This document shows positions 49,816-58,490 of a DNA stretch of 64,000 nucleotides, piece by piece. Below the pieces are notes generated by a model. It was given only the letters and a program-made list of their open reading frames with translations, did not search any database and was not told the DNA's origin. The stretch is from DATBLE01 sp963837265 (GTDB lineage Bacteria > Actinomycetota > Thermoleophilia > Gaiellales > Gaiellaceae). A program made the translations under genes and the position numbers. The stretch covers positions 124,001 through 188,000 of the forward strand of contig CAWIMQ010000004.1 of NCBI GenBank assembly GCA_963837265.1, written 5' to 3'. How positions within the stretch are numbered: the stretch's first letter is position 1; every line of letters begins with the position of its first letter.

Positions 49816-50669
49816 TGGCCCAGATCCTTTCGCTGCACGACGCGATCGCCGGGCTCGTCCACGACGGCGACGTGGTCGCGGTCGAGGGGTTCACCCACCT
49901 GATCCCGCAGGCCGCGGGCCACGAGCTGATCCGGCAGGGGCGGCGGGACCTGACGCTGATCCGGATGACGCCGGACATCGTCTACGACCAGATGATCGGG
50001 ATGGGCTGCGCCCGGAAGCTCGTCTTCTCCTGGGGCGGAAACCCCGGGGTCGGCTCGCTGCACCGGTTCCGGGACGCGGTCGAGAGCGGCTGGCCGGTGC
50101 CGCTCGAGCTCGAGGAGCACTCGCACGCCGGCATGGCCGCGGCGTACGCGGCGGGCGCCGCGAACCTCCCGTTCGGCCTGCTCCGCGGCTACCGCGGCGG
50201 CGACCTGCCCTCGCGGACGCGCGTCGCCTCGGTGACCTGCCCCTTCACCGGCGAGGAGCTGGCGGCCGTTCCGGCGCACCGCCCGGACGTCGGCGTCGTG
50301 CACGCGCAGCAGGCGGACCGGCGGGGAAACGTCCAGCTCTGGGGGATCTCCGGGGTGCAGAAGGAGACGGTGCTCGCCTCGACCCGCTCGATCGTCACCG
50401 TCGAAGAGGTCGTCGACGAGCTGCAGCCGCGTCCGGGCGCGGTCGTGCTGCCGGGCTGGGTGGTGGACGCGGTCTCCCCCGTCCCGTACGGGGCGCATCC
50501 CTCCTACGCGCACGGCTACTACGAGCGCGACAACGACTTCTACGTCGCCTGGGACACGATCAGCCGCGACCGCGACCGCTTCCGGTCGTGGATGAAGCAG
50601 CACGTGCTCGGGACCGCGGACACCGCCGAGTACCGGGCCAGCCTCGCCGCGGAGGCCGCGGTCGCGTGA
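49815..50669 (+). CDS. pcaI: 3-Oxoadipate CoA-transferase subunit A
   Basis: 284 residues of the CoA-transferase family I alpha subunit (GDVVAVEGFTHLIPQAAGHELIRQG, MTPDIVYDQMIGMG, and the VVHAQQADRRGNVQLWG block). It moves CoA from succinyl-CoA to 3-oxoadipate with PcaJ. ATG 49815 and the following GTGA junction couple it to both neighbours. Other 3-oxoacid substrates share the fold, but the surrounding pca genes make the assignment firm. Confidence 0.87.
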   Translation: MAQILSLHDAIAGLVHDGDVVAVEGFTHLIPQAAGHELIRQGRRDLTLIRMTPDIVYDQMIGMGCARKLVFSWGGNPGVGSLHRFRDAVESGWPVPLELEEHSHAGMAAAYAAGAANLPFGLLRGYRGGDLPSRTRVASVTCPFTGEELAAVPAHRPDVGVVHAQQADRRGNVQLWGISGVQKETVLASTRSIVTVEEVVDELQPRPGAVVLPGWVVDAVSPVPYGAHPSYAHGYYERDNDFYVAWDTISRDRDRFRSWMKQHVLGTADTAEYRASLAAEAAVA

Positions 50670-51388
50670 CGGCGAACGGCTTCACCGCCGACGAGATGAT
50701 GGCCGTCGAGGCCGCCCGGCGTCTGCGCGACGGCGCGGTCTGCTTCGTCGGGATCGGCCTGCCCAGCCTCGCCGCGAACCTGGCGCGGCACACCCACGCG
50801 CCGCGCTGCGTGCTCGTCTACGAGAGCGGGACGATCGGAGCGAAGCCGACCGAGCTGCCGCTCTCGATCGGCGACGGCGAGCTGGCCGAGACCGCGGACG
50901 CGGTCGTGTCGGTGCCGGAGATGTTCGCCTACTGGCTGCAGGGACGCCGGATCGACGTCTCCTTCCTGGGCGCGGCGCAGATCGACCGGCACGGCAACCT
51001 GAACAGCACCGTGGTCGGCGACTATGCGATACCGAAGGTCCGGCTGCCGGGCGGCGGCGGCGCGCCCGAGATCGCACTCGGGGTCACCGACGTCTTCGTC
51101 ATGCTCCGGCACTCGAAGCGGGCGTTCGTCGAGCACCTCGACTTCACCACCAGCCTGGGCGACAACCTCCGCGTCGTGATCACCGACCTCGGAACGCTCG
51201 AGCGCCGCAGGGGCGAGCTCGAGCTCGTCGCCGTCCACCCCGGGGTCTCGGTCGAGGACGTCGCCGCCGCGACCGGGTGGCCCCTGCGGGTCGCCGGCGA
51301 GGTCGCCGAGACCCCCGCCCCGACCCACGCGGAGCTGACCGCGCTGCGCGCGCTGAGGACGAAGGGAGAGGTTCATGCCACCGGCTGA
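50666..51388 (+). CDS. pcaJ: 3-Oxoadipate CoA-transferase subunit B
   Basis: 240 residues; CoA-transferase beta fold with the catalytic Glu in LVYESGTIGAKP and FLGAAQIDRHGNLNST. GTG 50666 overlaps the pcaI stop. The last 14 bases overlap pcaH, whose ribosome site (AAGGGAGAGG) lies within this gene. Confidence 0.87.
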   Translation: MTANGFTADEMMAVEAARRLRDGAVCFVGIGLPSLAANLARHTHAPRCVLVYESGTIGAKPTELPLSIGDGELAETADAVVSVPEMFAYWLQGRRIDVSFLGAAQIDRHGNLNSTVVGDYAIPKVRLPGGGGAPEIALGVTDVFVMLRHSKRAFVEHLDFTTSLGDNLRVVITDLGTLERRRGELELVAVHPGVSVEDVAAATGWPLRVAGEVAETPAPTHAELTALRALRTKGEVHATG

Positions 51389-52109
51389 GGTCGAGTCGCC
51401 CGTCGTACTGCCCGACGATCCAACCTTCGGGCCCGAGGTCCAGGTCGACTATCCCGGCTACCGCTCGACCCGCTGGCGGGCGCCCCGGCGGCCGCTCGTC
51501 TCGCTGCCGGAGGCCTTCCACGCGCTGGAGGGCCCGGTGTTCGGCCACGAGACGATCGGCGAGCTCGACCACGACCTGACGCGCCAGCACGAGGGCGAGC
51601 CGCTCGGCGAGCGGATCATCGTCACCGGCCGCGTGCTCGACGAGGACGGCCGCCCGGTGCGAGGCGCGCTCATCGAGATCTGGCAGGCGAACGCCGCGGG
51701 CCGGTACCACCACGCCGTCGACCGGCACCCGGCGCCGCTCGACCCGAACTTCTCCGGCGCCGGCCGCTGCCTCACCGACGCCGACGGCCGGTACCGGTTC
51801 GTCACGGTCGAGCCCGGCCAGTACCCGTGGGGAAACCACGAGAACGCCTGGCGCCCCAAGCACATCCACTTCTCCGTCTTCGGGCGCGAGCTCACGCGGC
51901 GGCTCGTCACCCAGATGTACTTCCCGGGCGATCCGCTGCTGGAGTTCGACCCGATCGCACACGCGGTTCGCGACCCGAGGTCGCGTGAGCTCCTGATCGC
52001 ACGGTTCGACCTCGAGACGACGCAGCCGGAGTGGGCCCTCGGCTACCAGTGGGACATCGTGCTCGGCCGCGGCGGCGCCGGCACGACGCCGATGGAGAGC
52101 CGGGCGTGA
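51375..52109 (+). CDS. pcaH: Protocatechuate 3,4-dioxygenase beta subunit
   Basis: 244 residues; holds the non-heme Fe(III) site. The ligands are Tyr111 (AAGRYHHAVDR), Tyr150 (EPGQYPWGN), His163 and His165 (RPKHIHFSVFG), all present. Intradiol cleavage of protocatechuate yields 3-carboxy-cis,cis-muconate. ATG 51375 has AAGGGAGAGG upstream. It forms a complex with the alpha subunit downstream. Confidence 0.93.
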   Translation: MPPAEVESPVVLPDDPTFGPEVQVDYPGYRSTRWRAPRRPLVSLPEAFHALEGPVFGHETIGELDHDLTRQHEGEPLGERIIVTGRVLDEDGRPVRGALIEIWQANAAGRYHHAVDRHPAPLDPNFSGAGRCLTDADGRYRFVTVEPGQYPWGNHENAWRPKHIHFSVFGRELTRRLVTQMYFPGDPLLEFDPIAHAVRDPRSRELLIARFDLETTQPEWALGYQWDIVLGRGGAGTTPMESRA

Positions 52110-52594
52110 GCCTGCCGAGAACCCCCTCGCAGACGGTCGGCCCGTACTACTCGATCGGGCTCGCACGGGCGCCGCAGAACGAGCTCGCCCCACTCGCCGA
52201 TCCGGCGACCGTGCGGCTGGTCGGACAGCTCCTCGACGGCCAGGGCACGCCGGTCGACGACGGGATGGTCGAGCTCTGGGACCCGGCCGGGCGGCGCTGG
52301 GGGAGGAGCAGCACCGATTCCGAGGGCCGCTTCTCGTTCGCGGTCACGAAGCCCGGCCCGCCGGAGGGGCAGGCGCCCCGCTTCGACGCGTTCGTCTTCG
52401 CGCGCGGCCTGCTGCAGCACCAGCTGACGCGGATCTACTTCCCCGACGAGCCGGAGGCGAACGCAGCGGATCCCGTGCTCTCCGCGCTCGACGAGGACGC
52501 CCGGGCGACGCTGGTCGCCGAGCACGAGGATGGCGCTCTACGGTTCGATATCCGCCTGCAGGGCGACCATCAGACCGTGTTCTTCGCGCATTGA
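52106..52594 (+). CDS. pcaG: Protocatechuate 3,4-dioxygenase alpha subunit
   Basis: 162 residues, beginning with the typical TPSQTVGPYYSIGL; it has the intradiol fold without iron ligands and contributes to the substrate pocket (LTRIYFPDEPEANAADPVL). Somewhat shorter than the usual 200 residues. GTG 52106 overlaps the pcaH stop and its own stop overlaps pcaB (TTGA). Confidence 0.9.
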   Translation: MSLPRTPSQTVGPYYSIGLARAPQNELAPLADPATVRLVGQLLDGQGTPVDDGMVELWDPAGRRWGRSSTDSEGRFSFAVTKPGPPEGQAPRFDAFVFARGLLQHQLTRIYFPDEPEANAADPVLSALDEDARATLVAEHEDGALRFDIRLQGDHQTVFFAH

Positions 52595-53661
52595 CGACCT
52601 TTGCGCCGATCTTCGTCCCGGGATCGCTGCGCGCGGCGGTCTCGGACGGGGCCTGGCTCGCGGCGATGCTCGACGCGGAGAGGGCGCTCGCGGAAGTCAC
52701 CGCGGACGCGGACGCCGCCCGCGCCTGCCGCGCGGAGCTCTACGACATCGGAGAGCTGTGCGAGGAGGGCCGGGCGCACGGGAATCCGGTGGTGCCGCTC
52801 GCCAGGGCACTTCGGCAGCAGGCGCCGGGCGCCCACCGAGGCGCGACGAGCCAGGACATCCTCGACACGGCGGCGATGCTCGTCGCGCGGAACGCCCGGG
52901 AGCTGATCCTCGCCGAGCTCGACGGTGTCGCCGCCGCCTGCGCCTCGCTCGCGGACGCGCACCGCTCGACGGCGATCGCCGCCCGGACGCTGCTTCAGCA
53001 GGCGGCGCCGACCACCTTCGGCCTGAAGGCGGCGGGCTGGCTCGTCGCCCTCGTCGACGCACGGCGGCGGCTCGCCCATGCTCGCCTTCCGGCCCAGCTC
53101 GGGGGGCCCGCGGGCACGCTCGATCCGGAGCTGACGGCGCGATTCGCCGCAGCGCTCGGCCTGGAGGAGCCGACCATTCCGTGGCATGTGCACCGCGCGC
53201 CGGTCGCGGAGCTGGGAGGAGCGCTCGACGCGGCCGCGGCCGCCTGCGGAAAGGTGGGCCTCGACGTCGTGCTGCTCGCGCAGACCGAGGTCGGCGAGGT
53301 CTCGGAGGCGGACGGAGGCAGCTCGTCGTCGATGCCGCACAAGCGGAACCCGGCCGCGGCCGTCCTCGCCAGGTCGTGCGCGCGAGTCGTCCACGCGAAC
53401 GCCGGGCTGCTGACGGGGGGCGCCCACGAGCACGAGCGGGCGGCCGGCGCCTGGCAGGCCGAGTGGCCCGCCCTCTCCACCGCGCTCGCGTTCGCGGGCG
53501 GCGCGGCCGCCGCCGCTCGCCGCTCCCTCGAGGGGCTCCAGGTGCACGCCGACCGCATGCGCGCGAACATCGCGCTGGAACCGCCGGCCGGCGAAGGCGC
53601 CGAGGCGACGAGCGCGCTCGTCGACCGCGCGCTCGCCCACTACCGCGAGGCGGGGGCGTGA
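52591..53661 (+). CDS. pcaB: 3-Carboxy-cis,cis-muconate cycloisomerase
   Basis: 356 residues of the fumarase/argininosuccinase superfamily, with the signature GGSSSSMPHKRNPA and the earlier HRGATSQDILDTA (catalytic region). It closes 3-carboxymuconate to 4-carboxymuconolactone. It is the short form, lacking most of the C-terminal domain of the 450-residue proteins; short forms occur in other bacteria. The start is TTG 52591, in a TTGA overlap with the pcaG stop. Confidence 0.87.
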   Translation: MTTFAPIFVPGSLRAAVSDGAWLAAMLDAERALAEVTADADAARACRAELYDIGELCEEGRAHGNPVVPLARALRQQAPGAHRGATSQDILDTAAMLVARNARELILAELDGVAAACASLADAHRSTAIAARTLLQQAAPTTFGLKAAGWLVALVDARRRLAHARLPAQLGGPAGTLDPELTARFAAALGLEEPTIPWHVHRAPVAELGGALDAAAAACGKVGLDVVLLAQTEVGEVSEADGGSSSSMPHKRNPAAAVLARSCARVVHANAGLLTGGAHEHERAAGAWQAEWPALSTALAFAGGAAAAARRSLEGLQVHADRMRANIALEPPAGEGAEATSALVDRALAHYREAGA

Positions 53662-54044
53662 GGCTCCACCACCGCCTGGAGGGGCCGGAAGGCGCGCCCG
53701 TCCTCGTCTGCTCGAACTCGATCGGGACGACGCTGGAGCTCTGGGCCCCGCAGGCCGCCGCCTTCGCCGTCTCCTTCCGGCTGCTGCGCTACGCCGCCTG
53801 CTGCGACGCGCTCGCCAGGTGGGACTTCCGCGGGGAGCTCGGAAGCGTCTCCGCCCCGGCGCTCGTCCTCGCCGGCGCGGAGGACCCCGCAACTCCGCCC
53901 GAGCAGGTCGCGGCGATCGCGGAAGCGATCCCCGGCGCCCGCCTGATCGTCCTCGAGGGCGCGGCGCACCTGCTGAACGTCGAGCGGCCCGCTGCGTTCA
54001 ACCGCGCCGTGCTGGATCATCTCCGCGTGCGGGAGCAGGTGTGA
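53658..54044 (+). pseudogene. pcaD: 3-Oxoadipate enol-lactonase with a large internal deletion
   Basis: Only 128 residues instead of about 260. The N-terminus (LHHRLEGPEGAPVLVCSNSIGTTLELWAPQ...FRLLRY) and the C-terminus (YAACCDALARWDFR, PALVLAGAEDPATPP, GAAHLLNVERP) are both well conserved. The centre, from the DTRGHG loop through the nucleophile GLSLGG to the cap, is absent. The join lies at a Tyr codon (53787-53793) and keeps the frame. Without the catalytic Ser the product cannot be a working lactonase, although the acid and His regions remain. GTG 53658 and the GTGA end are normal for the operon. Another lactonase must do this step, or the deletion is an assembly fault. Confidence 0.85.
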
Positions 54045-54409
54045 GCAAGCGGCGGAAGCGCGGGATGGAGGTGCGTCGCGAGGTGCTCGGCGACGAGCAC
54101 GTGGACGCGGCGATCGAGGGCACGACGCCGTTCACGGCCGACTTCCAGGACCTGATCACGCGGTACGCGTGGGGGGAGATCTGGGCGCGGCCCGGGCTCG
54201 ACCGCAAGACCCGGAGCGCCGTGACGCTGACCGCGCTCGTCGCGCTCGGGCGCGACCACGAGCTGGAACTGCACGTCCGCGCCGCGCTCCGCAACGGGCT
54301 CACCGCCGACGAGATCAAGGAGGTGCTGCTCCAGTCGGCGATCTACTGCGGCGTTCCGGCGGCGAACTCGGCGTTCGCGATTGCCCGGCGCGTGCTCGAC
54401 GAGCCCTGA
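54041..54409 (+). CDS. pcaC: 4-Carboxymuconolactone decarboxylase
   Basis: 122 residues of the CMD/AhpD fold: TADFQDLITRYAWGEIWARPGLDRKTRS, VALGRDHELELHVRAAL and EVLLQSAIYCGVPAANSAF, with the conserved Cys-containing last segment. Converts 4-carboxymuconolactone to 3-oxoadipate enol-lactone. It is a stand-alone form, not fused to PcaD as in some actinobacteria (PcaL). GTG 54041 overlaps the pcaD stop. Confidence 0.92.
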   Translation: MSKRRKRGMEVRREVLGDEHVDAAIEGTTPFTADFQDLITRYAWGEIWARPGLDRKTRSAVTLTALVALGRDHELELHVRAALRNGLTADEIKEVLLQSAIYCGVPAANSAFAIARRVLDEP

Positions 54410-55581
54410 TGCGCACGCAGGTCGGGATCGTCGGCGCCGGGCCAGCGGGCATGACCCTCGCCCGGCTGCTCGAGATCGAGGGGATCGAGTCGGTCGTCCT
54501 CGAGAACCGCAGCCGGGACTACGTCGAGCACCGCATCCGGGCGGGCGTGCTCGAGCAGCGGACGGCGGATCTGCTCGCCGGCGCGGGCGTGGGCGCACGG
54601 ATGGCGCGTGAGGGGATCGTGCACCACGGGATCGAGCTCCAGTTCGACGGCGAGCGTCACCGGGTCCCGCTCAGCGAGCTGACCGGCGGCAGCACGATCG
54701 TCGTCTACGGGCAGACCGAGGTGGTCAAGGACCTGATCGCCGCGCGCCTGGAGAGCGGGCTGCCCCTCCACTTCGAGGTCGAGGACGTCACGGTCCACGA
54801 CCTCGACACCGAGCGCCCGCAGGTCCGCTTCCGCCGTGACGGACGCGACGAGCTGCTCGAGTGCGACGTGATCGCCGGCTGCGACGGCTTCCACGGCGTC
54901 TGCCGCGCGAGCATCCCCGAGGGTGCGCTGCGCCGTTACTCGCGCGAGTACCCGTTCGGCTGGCTGGGCATCCTCGCCGAGGTCGCACCCTCGGCCGACG
55001 AGCTCGTCTACGTCCATCACGAGCGCGGCTTCGCGCTGCTCAGCCTCCGCTCGCCCACGCTGAGCCGGCTCTACGTCCAGTGCAGGCCGGACGAGGACCT
55101 CGATCTCTGGCCGGACGAGCGCGTCTGGGGCGAGCTCCACGCCCGAACGGCGCTGGACGGCTGGAGGCTCTCCGAGGGCCCCGTGCTCGAGAAGGGCGTC
55201 ACCGGGATGCGCAGCTTCGTCGTCGAGCCGATGCGTCACGGGCGCCTGTTCCTGGCCGGCGACGCCGCCCACATCGTCCCTCCGACCGGCGCCAAGGGGC
55301 TCAACCTCGCGATCGCGGACGTGCGGCTCCTCGCCGAGGCGCTCGCGGCCTGGTACGGGGCCGGGAGGGCCGAGCTCCTCGACGGCTACTCTGCCGCCTG
55401 CCTCCGCCGCGTCTGGCGCGCGGAGCACTTCTCCTGGTGGATGACCTCGATGCTCCACCGCCAGCCGGCCGACGACCCCTTCGACCTCAAGCTCCAGCTG
55501 GCCCAGCTCCGCTACGTGACGACGTCGCGGGCGGCCGCTCGGTCGTTGGCGGAGAACTACGTCGGGCTCGAGACGGTGTAG
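54409..55581 (+). CDS. pobA: 4-Hydroxybenzoate 3-monooxygenase
   Basis: 390 residues. FAD motif VGIVGAGPAGMTLARLLE, VIAGCDGFHGV (DG motif) and the second FAD segment AGDAAHIVPPTGAKGLNLA, plus YVEHRIRAGVLEQ which is typical of PobA. Hydroxylates 4-hydroxybenzoate to protocatechuate, the substrate of PcaGH. ATG 54409 overlaps the pcaC stop. Last gene of the operon. Confidence 0.92.
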   Translation: MRTQVGIVGAGPAGMTLARLLEIEGIESVVLENRSRDYVEHRIRAGVLEQRTADLLAGAGVGARMAREGIVHHGIELQFDGERHRVPLSELTGGSTIVVYGQTEVVKDLIAARLESGLPLHFEVEDVTVHDLDTERPQVRFRRDGRDELLECDVIAGCDGFHGVCRASIPEGALRRYSREYPFGWLGILAEVAPSADELVYVHHERGFALLSLRSPTLSRLYVQCRPDEDLDLWPDERVWGELHARTALDGWRLSEGPVLEKGVTGMRSFVVEPMRHGRLFLAGDAAHIVPPTGAKGLNLAIADVRLLAEALAAWYGAGRAELLDGYSAACLRRVWRAEHFSWWMTSMLHRQPADDPFDLKLQLAQLRYVTTSRAAARSLAENYVGLETV

Positions 55582-55666
55582 CCCGGGACGGACGGGGGCG
55601 ACAAGGCACGACGACCTCTGCCCCCCCGGCGGCGGCCGCGCCACGGCGGATCGATCGTTCCGGGCC

Positions 55667-55792
55667 CTACGGGAGGGCGTCCCACCTCCGGAACCGCATC
55701 CAGGTGAACTCGTAGACCGCGGCGACGATCAGCACGGCGCCGAGCAGACCGATGCCGCCCACGATCAGCAATACCCACGCCCAGACAGGCAC
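55667..55792 (-). CDS. Small single-helix membrane protein
   Basis: 41 residues: a short start, one hydrophobic helix (WAWVLLIVGGIGLLGAVLIVAAVY) and a basic tail (MRFRRWDALP). GTG 55792 follows GAGAGGAGG closely. The frame extends upstream but with no start of similar quality. No family is recognised. Convergent with pobA; the 85 bases between show no clear hairpin. Confidence 0.5.
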   Translation of the reverse strand: MPVWAWVLLIVGGIGLLGAVLIVAAVYEFTWMRFRRWDALP

Positions 55793-55922
55793 GATCCTCC
55801 TCTCTTCGTAGTTCTTTTCGACCAATGATCGGTCCGGCCGGGCGTGCGGGCATCGGGAGAAACGCGTACGGCTCCTGCCCGGCAGGGTCGGCCCGGCCGG
55901 CCCGGGCCGGAGGATGCACGGG

Positions 55923-55928
55923 TAAGCT
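55923..55928 (+). promoter_or_regulatory. -10 element TAAGCT upstream of the DksA-like gene
   Basis: TAAGCT lies nine bases before ATG 55938 with no ribosome site between, again suggesting a leaderless mRNA. A GC-rich inverted segment lies just upstream. Confidence 0.35.
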
Positions 55929-55937
55929 GGTCCACTG

Positions 55938-56267
55938 ATGGACGCCGATCGGGCCCGTGAGCTCCTCGCTGCCGAGCGCGCCCGGATCGAGCGTGCGCTG
56001 GGCCGGCTCGGCCGCCAGGACGACGGCGAGCCGGCGGACGAGTACGACCCGGCGAACCTCGCCTCCAACCTGTATCAGGACGAGCTGGACGAGGGTCTGG
56101 GAGAAGATCTCCGCGAGCAGCTCGCGGCCGTCGAGCGAGCCGAGGAACGGCTTGCCGCCGGAACCTACGGTCTTTCGATCGAGAGCGGAGAGCCGATTCC
56201 CGACGAGCGGCTCGAGGCGATACCGACGGCCGAGCTGACGGCGGACGAGCAGCGCGCCCGACGGTGA
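55938..56267 (+). CDS. TraR/DksA-like protein lacking the zinc-finger cysteines
   Basis: 109 residues. A long helical N-terminal part ends in the family pattern LAAVERAEERLAAGTYGLSIESGEPIPDERLEAIP. In DksA/TraR proteins this region reads YGxCxxCGxxIxxxRLxxxPxxxxCxxC; here Ser, Ser and non-Cys residues replace all four Cys. The fold may be kept without zinc, as known for Cys-less variants. A role at RNA polymerase or in stress is possible but not shown. Confidence 0.75.
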   Translation: MDADRARELLAAERARIERALGRLGRQDDGEPADEYDPANLASNLYQDELDEGLGEDLREQLAAVERAEERLAAGTYGLSIESGEPIPDERLEAIPTAELTADEQRARR

Positions 56268-56393
56268 AGCTCGCGCCGTGCCCGACGCGCCGATCGAGCG
56301 TGGCACTCTCGCCCTGCCGCTGAAGACGACTCCGCTCGAGCAGGCCCGCGGGTCTGTCAGACTCCCCGCCGGTATCCGGGCCGGAGGTCGGTG

Positions 56394-57674
56394 ATGAGCA
56401 ACGTCGCGATCGATCCGCGCACAGGCGTGCTCGTGATCGAGGGCAAGAAGGTGTTTCCGATCGGCTTCTCGAACCCGCCGCCGGCGGACGGGAAGGCGCC
56501 GAGCGGCAAGAACGGGCTCCGGGAGATCGCCGACGCGGGCGGGAACCTGATCCGGACCGGGATCGCCGACTGGAGCCTGAACGCGGTCGACGCCCAGATC
56601 GCCGATGAGCGGGCGAAGCTGGACGCGGCTGCCGCCCACGGCCTGCACGCCTGGCTGTGGCTCGGCAACGTGCCCAACCTGCCGCCGGCGGGCGGGCCGC
56701 CGTCCGACAACCCGGCGCTCCTGACCAGGATCGTGAACGGGCTCAAGGGGCACCCCGGCCTCGGCGCGTGGAAGGCGATCGACGAGCCGCGCAATCCCTT
56801 CCGGGGCGAGTGGATCCGGCCGGACGGGCTCGTCCGCGCCTACAAGCGGCTGAAGGCGCTCGACCCCGACCACCCCGTCGTGATCATCCAGGCGCCGATG
56901 AACACCGCCGCCGAGCTCGCGCCCTACCGGCCCGCATACGACATCACCGGCGCCGACATCTTCCCGATCGCCTACCCGCCCGCCCATCACTCCGACAGCC
57001 CGAACCGGGACCTCAGCGTCGTCGGCGACATGACCGCGAAGATGCACGAGTCGAGCTCCGGAAAGCCGATCTGGATGACCCTGCAGATCGCCTGGACCGG
57101 CACCGTCCGCTCGAAGACGCGCCCGAACGTGGTGCCGTGCTTCCCGACCTTCAAGGACGAGCGGTTCATGGCCTACCAGGCGATCGTCAACGGCGCACGC
57201 GGCCTGATGTTCTTCGGCGGGCATCTCACCCAGGTCTGCACCCCGGAGGATGCCCGGGCGGGCTGGAACTGGACGTTCTGGCAGCAGACGCTGGGGCCGC
57301 TCGTCGCCGAGCTCGCCTCACCCGAGCTGCAGCCCGCCCTCCTCTCCACGAACGCCAGGACGGTGACCGTGAAGACGCACACGAGCGGCGCGACCGACGT
57401 CGAGCTCGTCACCCGCCGCGGCGCCGGCTACTTCTTCGTGATCGCCGTCAAGCGCGGCGGCGACGCGGTCACGGTCGACTTCGTCGGCCTGCCTCCGAAG
57501 CGGGACGGGACGCCGATCAAGAGCGGCGAGGCCCTGTTCGAGTACGTCCAGGCCCCCCCGCCCCCGCCGATGCAGCCGGCCAAGCAGGTGCACAGGCCGG
57601 TCGCCGTCGCGGACGGCGGCTTCCGGGACACCTTCGCGCCCCACGACGTCCACGTCTACCGCTTCCAGCTCTGA
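56394..57674 (+). CDS. Glycoside-hydrolase-like TIM-barrel protein
   Basis: 426 residues. It resembles the barrel of beta-galactosidase/GH5-like proteins: GKKVFPIGFSNPPP at the start, GGNLIRTG, HGLHAWLWLGN, LGAWKAIDEPRNP (acid/base-like DEP), GADIFPIAYPP and GARGLMFFGGH. A C-terminal beta domain follows. At the strand where the nucleophile Glu would be, the sequence is PIWMTLQIAW with Gln, so hydrolase activity is doubtful. No signal peptide. ATG 56394 has GGAGG upstream. Confidence 0.65.
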   Translation: MSNVAIDPRTGVLVIEGKKVFPIGFSNPPPADGKAPSGKNGLREIADAGGNLIRTGIADWSLNAVDAQIADERAKLDAAAAHGLHAWLWLGNVPNLPPAGGPPSDNPALLTRIVNGLKGHPGLGAWKAIDEPRNPFRGEWIRPDGLVRAYKRLKALDPDHPVVIIQAPMNTAAELAPYRPAYDITGADIFPIAYPPAHHSDSPNRDLSVVGDMTAKMHESSSGKPIWMTLQIAWTGTVRSKTRPNVVPCFPTFKDERFMAYQAIVNGARGLMFFGGHLTQVCTPEDARAGWNWTFWQQTLGPLVAELASPELQPALLSTNARTVTVKTHTSGATDVELVTRRGAGYFFVIAVKRGGDAVTVDFVGLPPKRDGTPIKSGEALFEYVQAPPPPPMQPAKQVHRPVAVADGGFRDTFAPHDVHVYRFQL

Positions 57675-57826
57675 GAGACCGCTCGACCTGAAGCGCGCCC
57701 CGGCCTGCCGACCGCTGCAGTCGTGGAAGGAGTCTCGCGTCGCCGGGCGAACGAGGGCGTTTCGTGCATGCAGGACGCCCGCCGCTCCCGCCCAGCGGCA
57801 GCGTCCGCGACAGAGGGGGGTTCGCG

Positions 57827-58420
57827 ATGACTCCGTTACGTCGGTATCGGCCGACGCCTTCGATGATCGTTGCCTGCGTCGCGCTCGCGGTCGCCATGGC
57901 CGGGACGGGCTACGCAGCGACGGTCTTGCCTCGAAACAGCGTCGGCACGCTTCAGCTGAAGAACAACGCCGTGACCGCGGCGAAGGTGAAGAACGGGTCG
58001 CTGGTGCGTCAGGACTTCAGGGCCGGCCAGCTACCGGTCGGACCGCGGGGCGTGGCGGGGCCGGCCGGGCCGGCAGGACCGGCAGGGCCGGCGGGGCCCG
58101 GAGCGAAGTGGGCGCTGGTGCGTGGCGACGGCGCGATCGTCGCCCAGTCGGGCGGGATCTCGCCGACGGCCAAGCCCTCGACCGGCGCCTACATCCTCGA
58201 CTTCGGCGCGTCCGTGGAGGGCAAGCTGATCCTGGTCTCTTCCTCGAACACCGGCGACACCGGCGACCGCGGGACGGTCAGCGCCGGGATGTGCGGCGGG
58301 ACGACGGAAGGAAGCACCTGCCCCTCCGGAAACGACACGAATCACGTGCGGGTGATCACCCGCAAGGCCGGAGACAGCGTTGCCGCCGACCACCCGTTCT
58401 ACATCGCGGTGATCGGCTAG
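57827..58420 (+). CDS. Secreted protein with collagen-like Gly-Pro-Ala repeats
   Basis: 197 residues. A signal peptide or membrane anchor (SMIVACVALAVAMAGTGYAA) is followed by NSVGTLQLKNNAVTAAKVKNGSLVRQDF, a segment very common in exported proteins of Thermoleophilia-type actinobacteria. Then comes a run of GPAG repeats (about residues 72-90) and a C-terminal beta-rich globular domain with two Cys. It is likely displayed on the cell surface. ATG 57827 is preceded by GAGGGGGG. Confidence 0.75.
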   Translation: MTPLRRYRPTPSMIVACVALAVAMAGTGYAATVLPRNSVGTLQLKNNAVTAAKVKNGSLVRQDFRAGQLPVGPRGVAGPAGPAGPAGPAGPGAKWALVRGDGAIVAQSGGISPTAKPSTGAYILDFGASVEGKLILVSSSNTGDTGDRGTVSAGMCGGTTEGSTCPSGNDTNHVRVITRKAGDSVAADHPFYIAVIG

Positions 58421-58440
58421 AAGAGCTCGGCAGGCAGCAG

Positions 58441-58476
58441 ACGGGGGCGGGCCGCGCACAGGTGGCCCACCCCCGT
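58441..58476. terminator. Bidirectional terminator hairpin
   Basis: ACGGGGGCGGGCC pairs with GGCCCACCCCCGT (13 bases, one mismatch, ten-base loop). It lies between the converging collagen-like and giant-protein genes, so it can serve both. Confidence 0.65.
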
Positions 58477-58490
58477 CCCTCCTCGAGGCG

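Noticed and set aside
58085..58098. GGCCGGGCCGG-type repeats as a mobile-element or CRISPR signal
   Set aside because: They are the in-frame codons of the collagen-like Gly-Pro-Ala repeat. No CRISPR array, insertion sequence, tRNA or rRNA gene was seen anywhere in the window.
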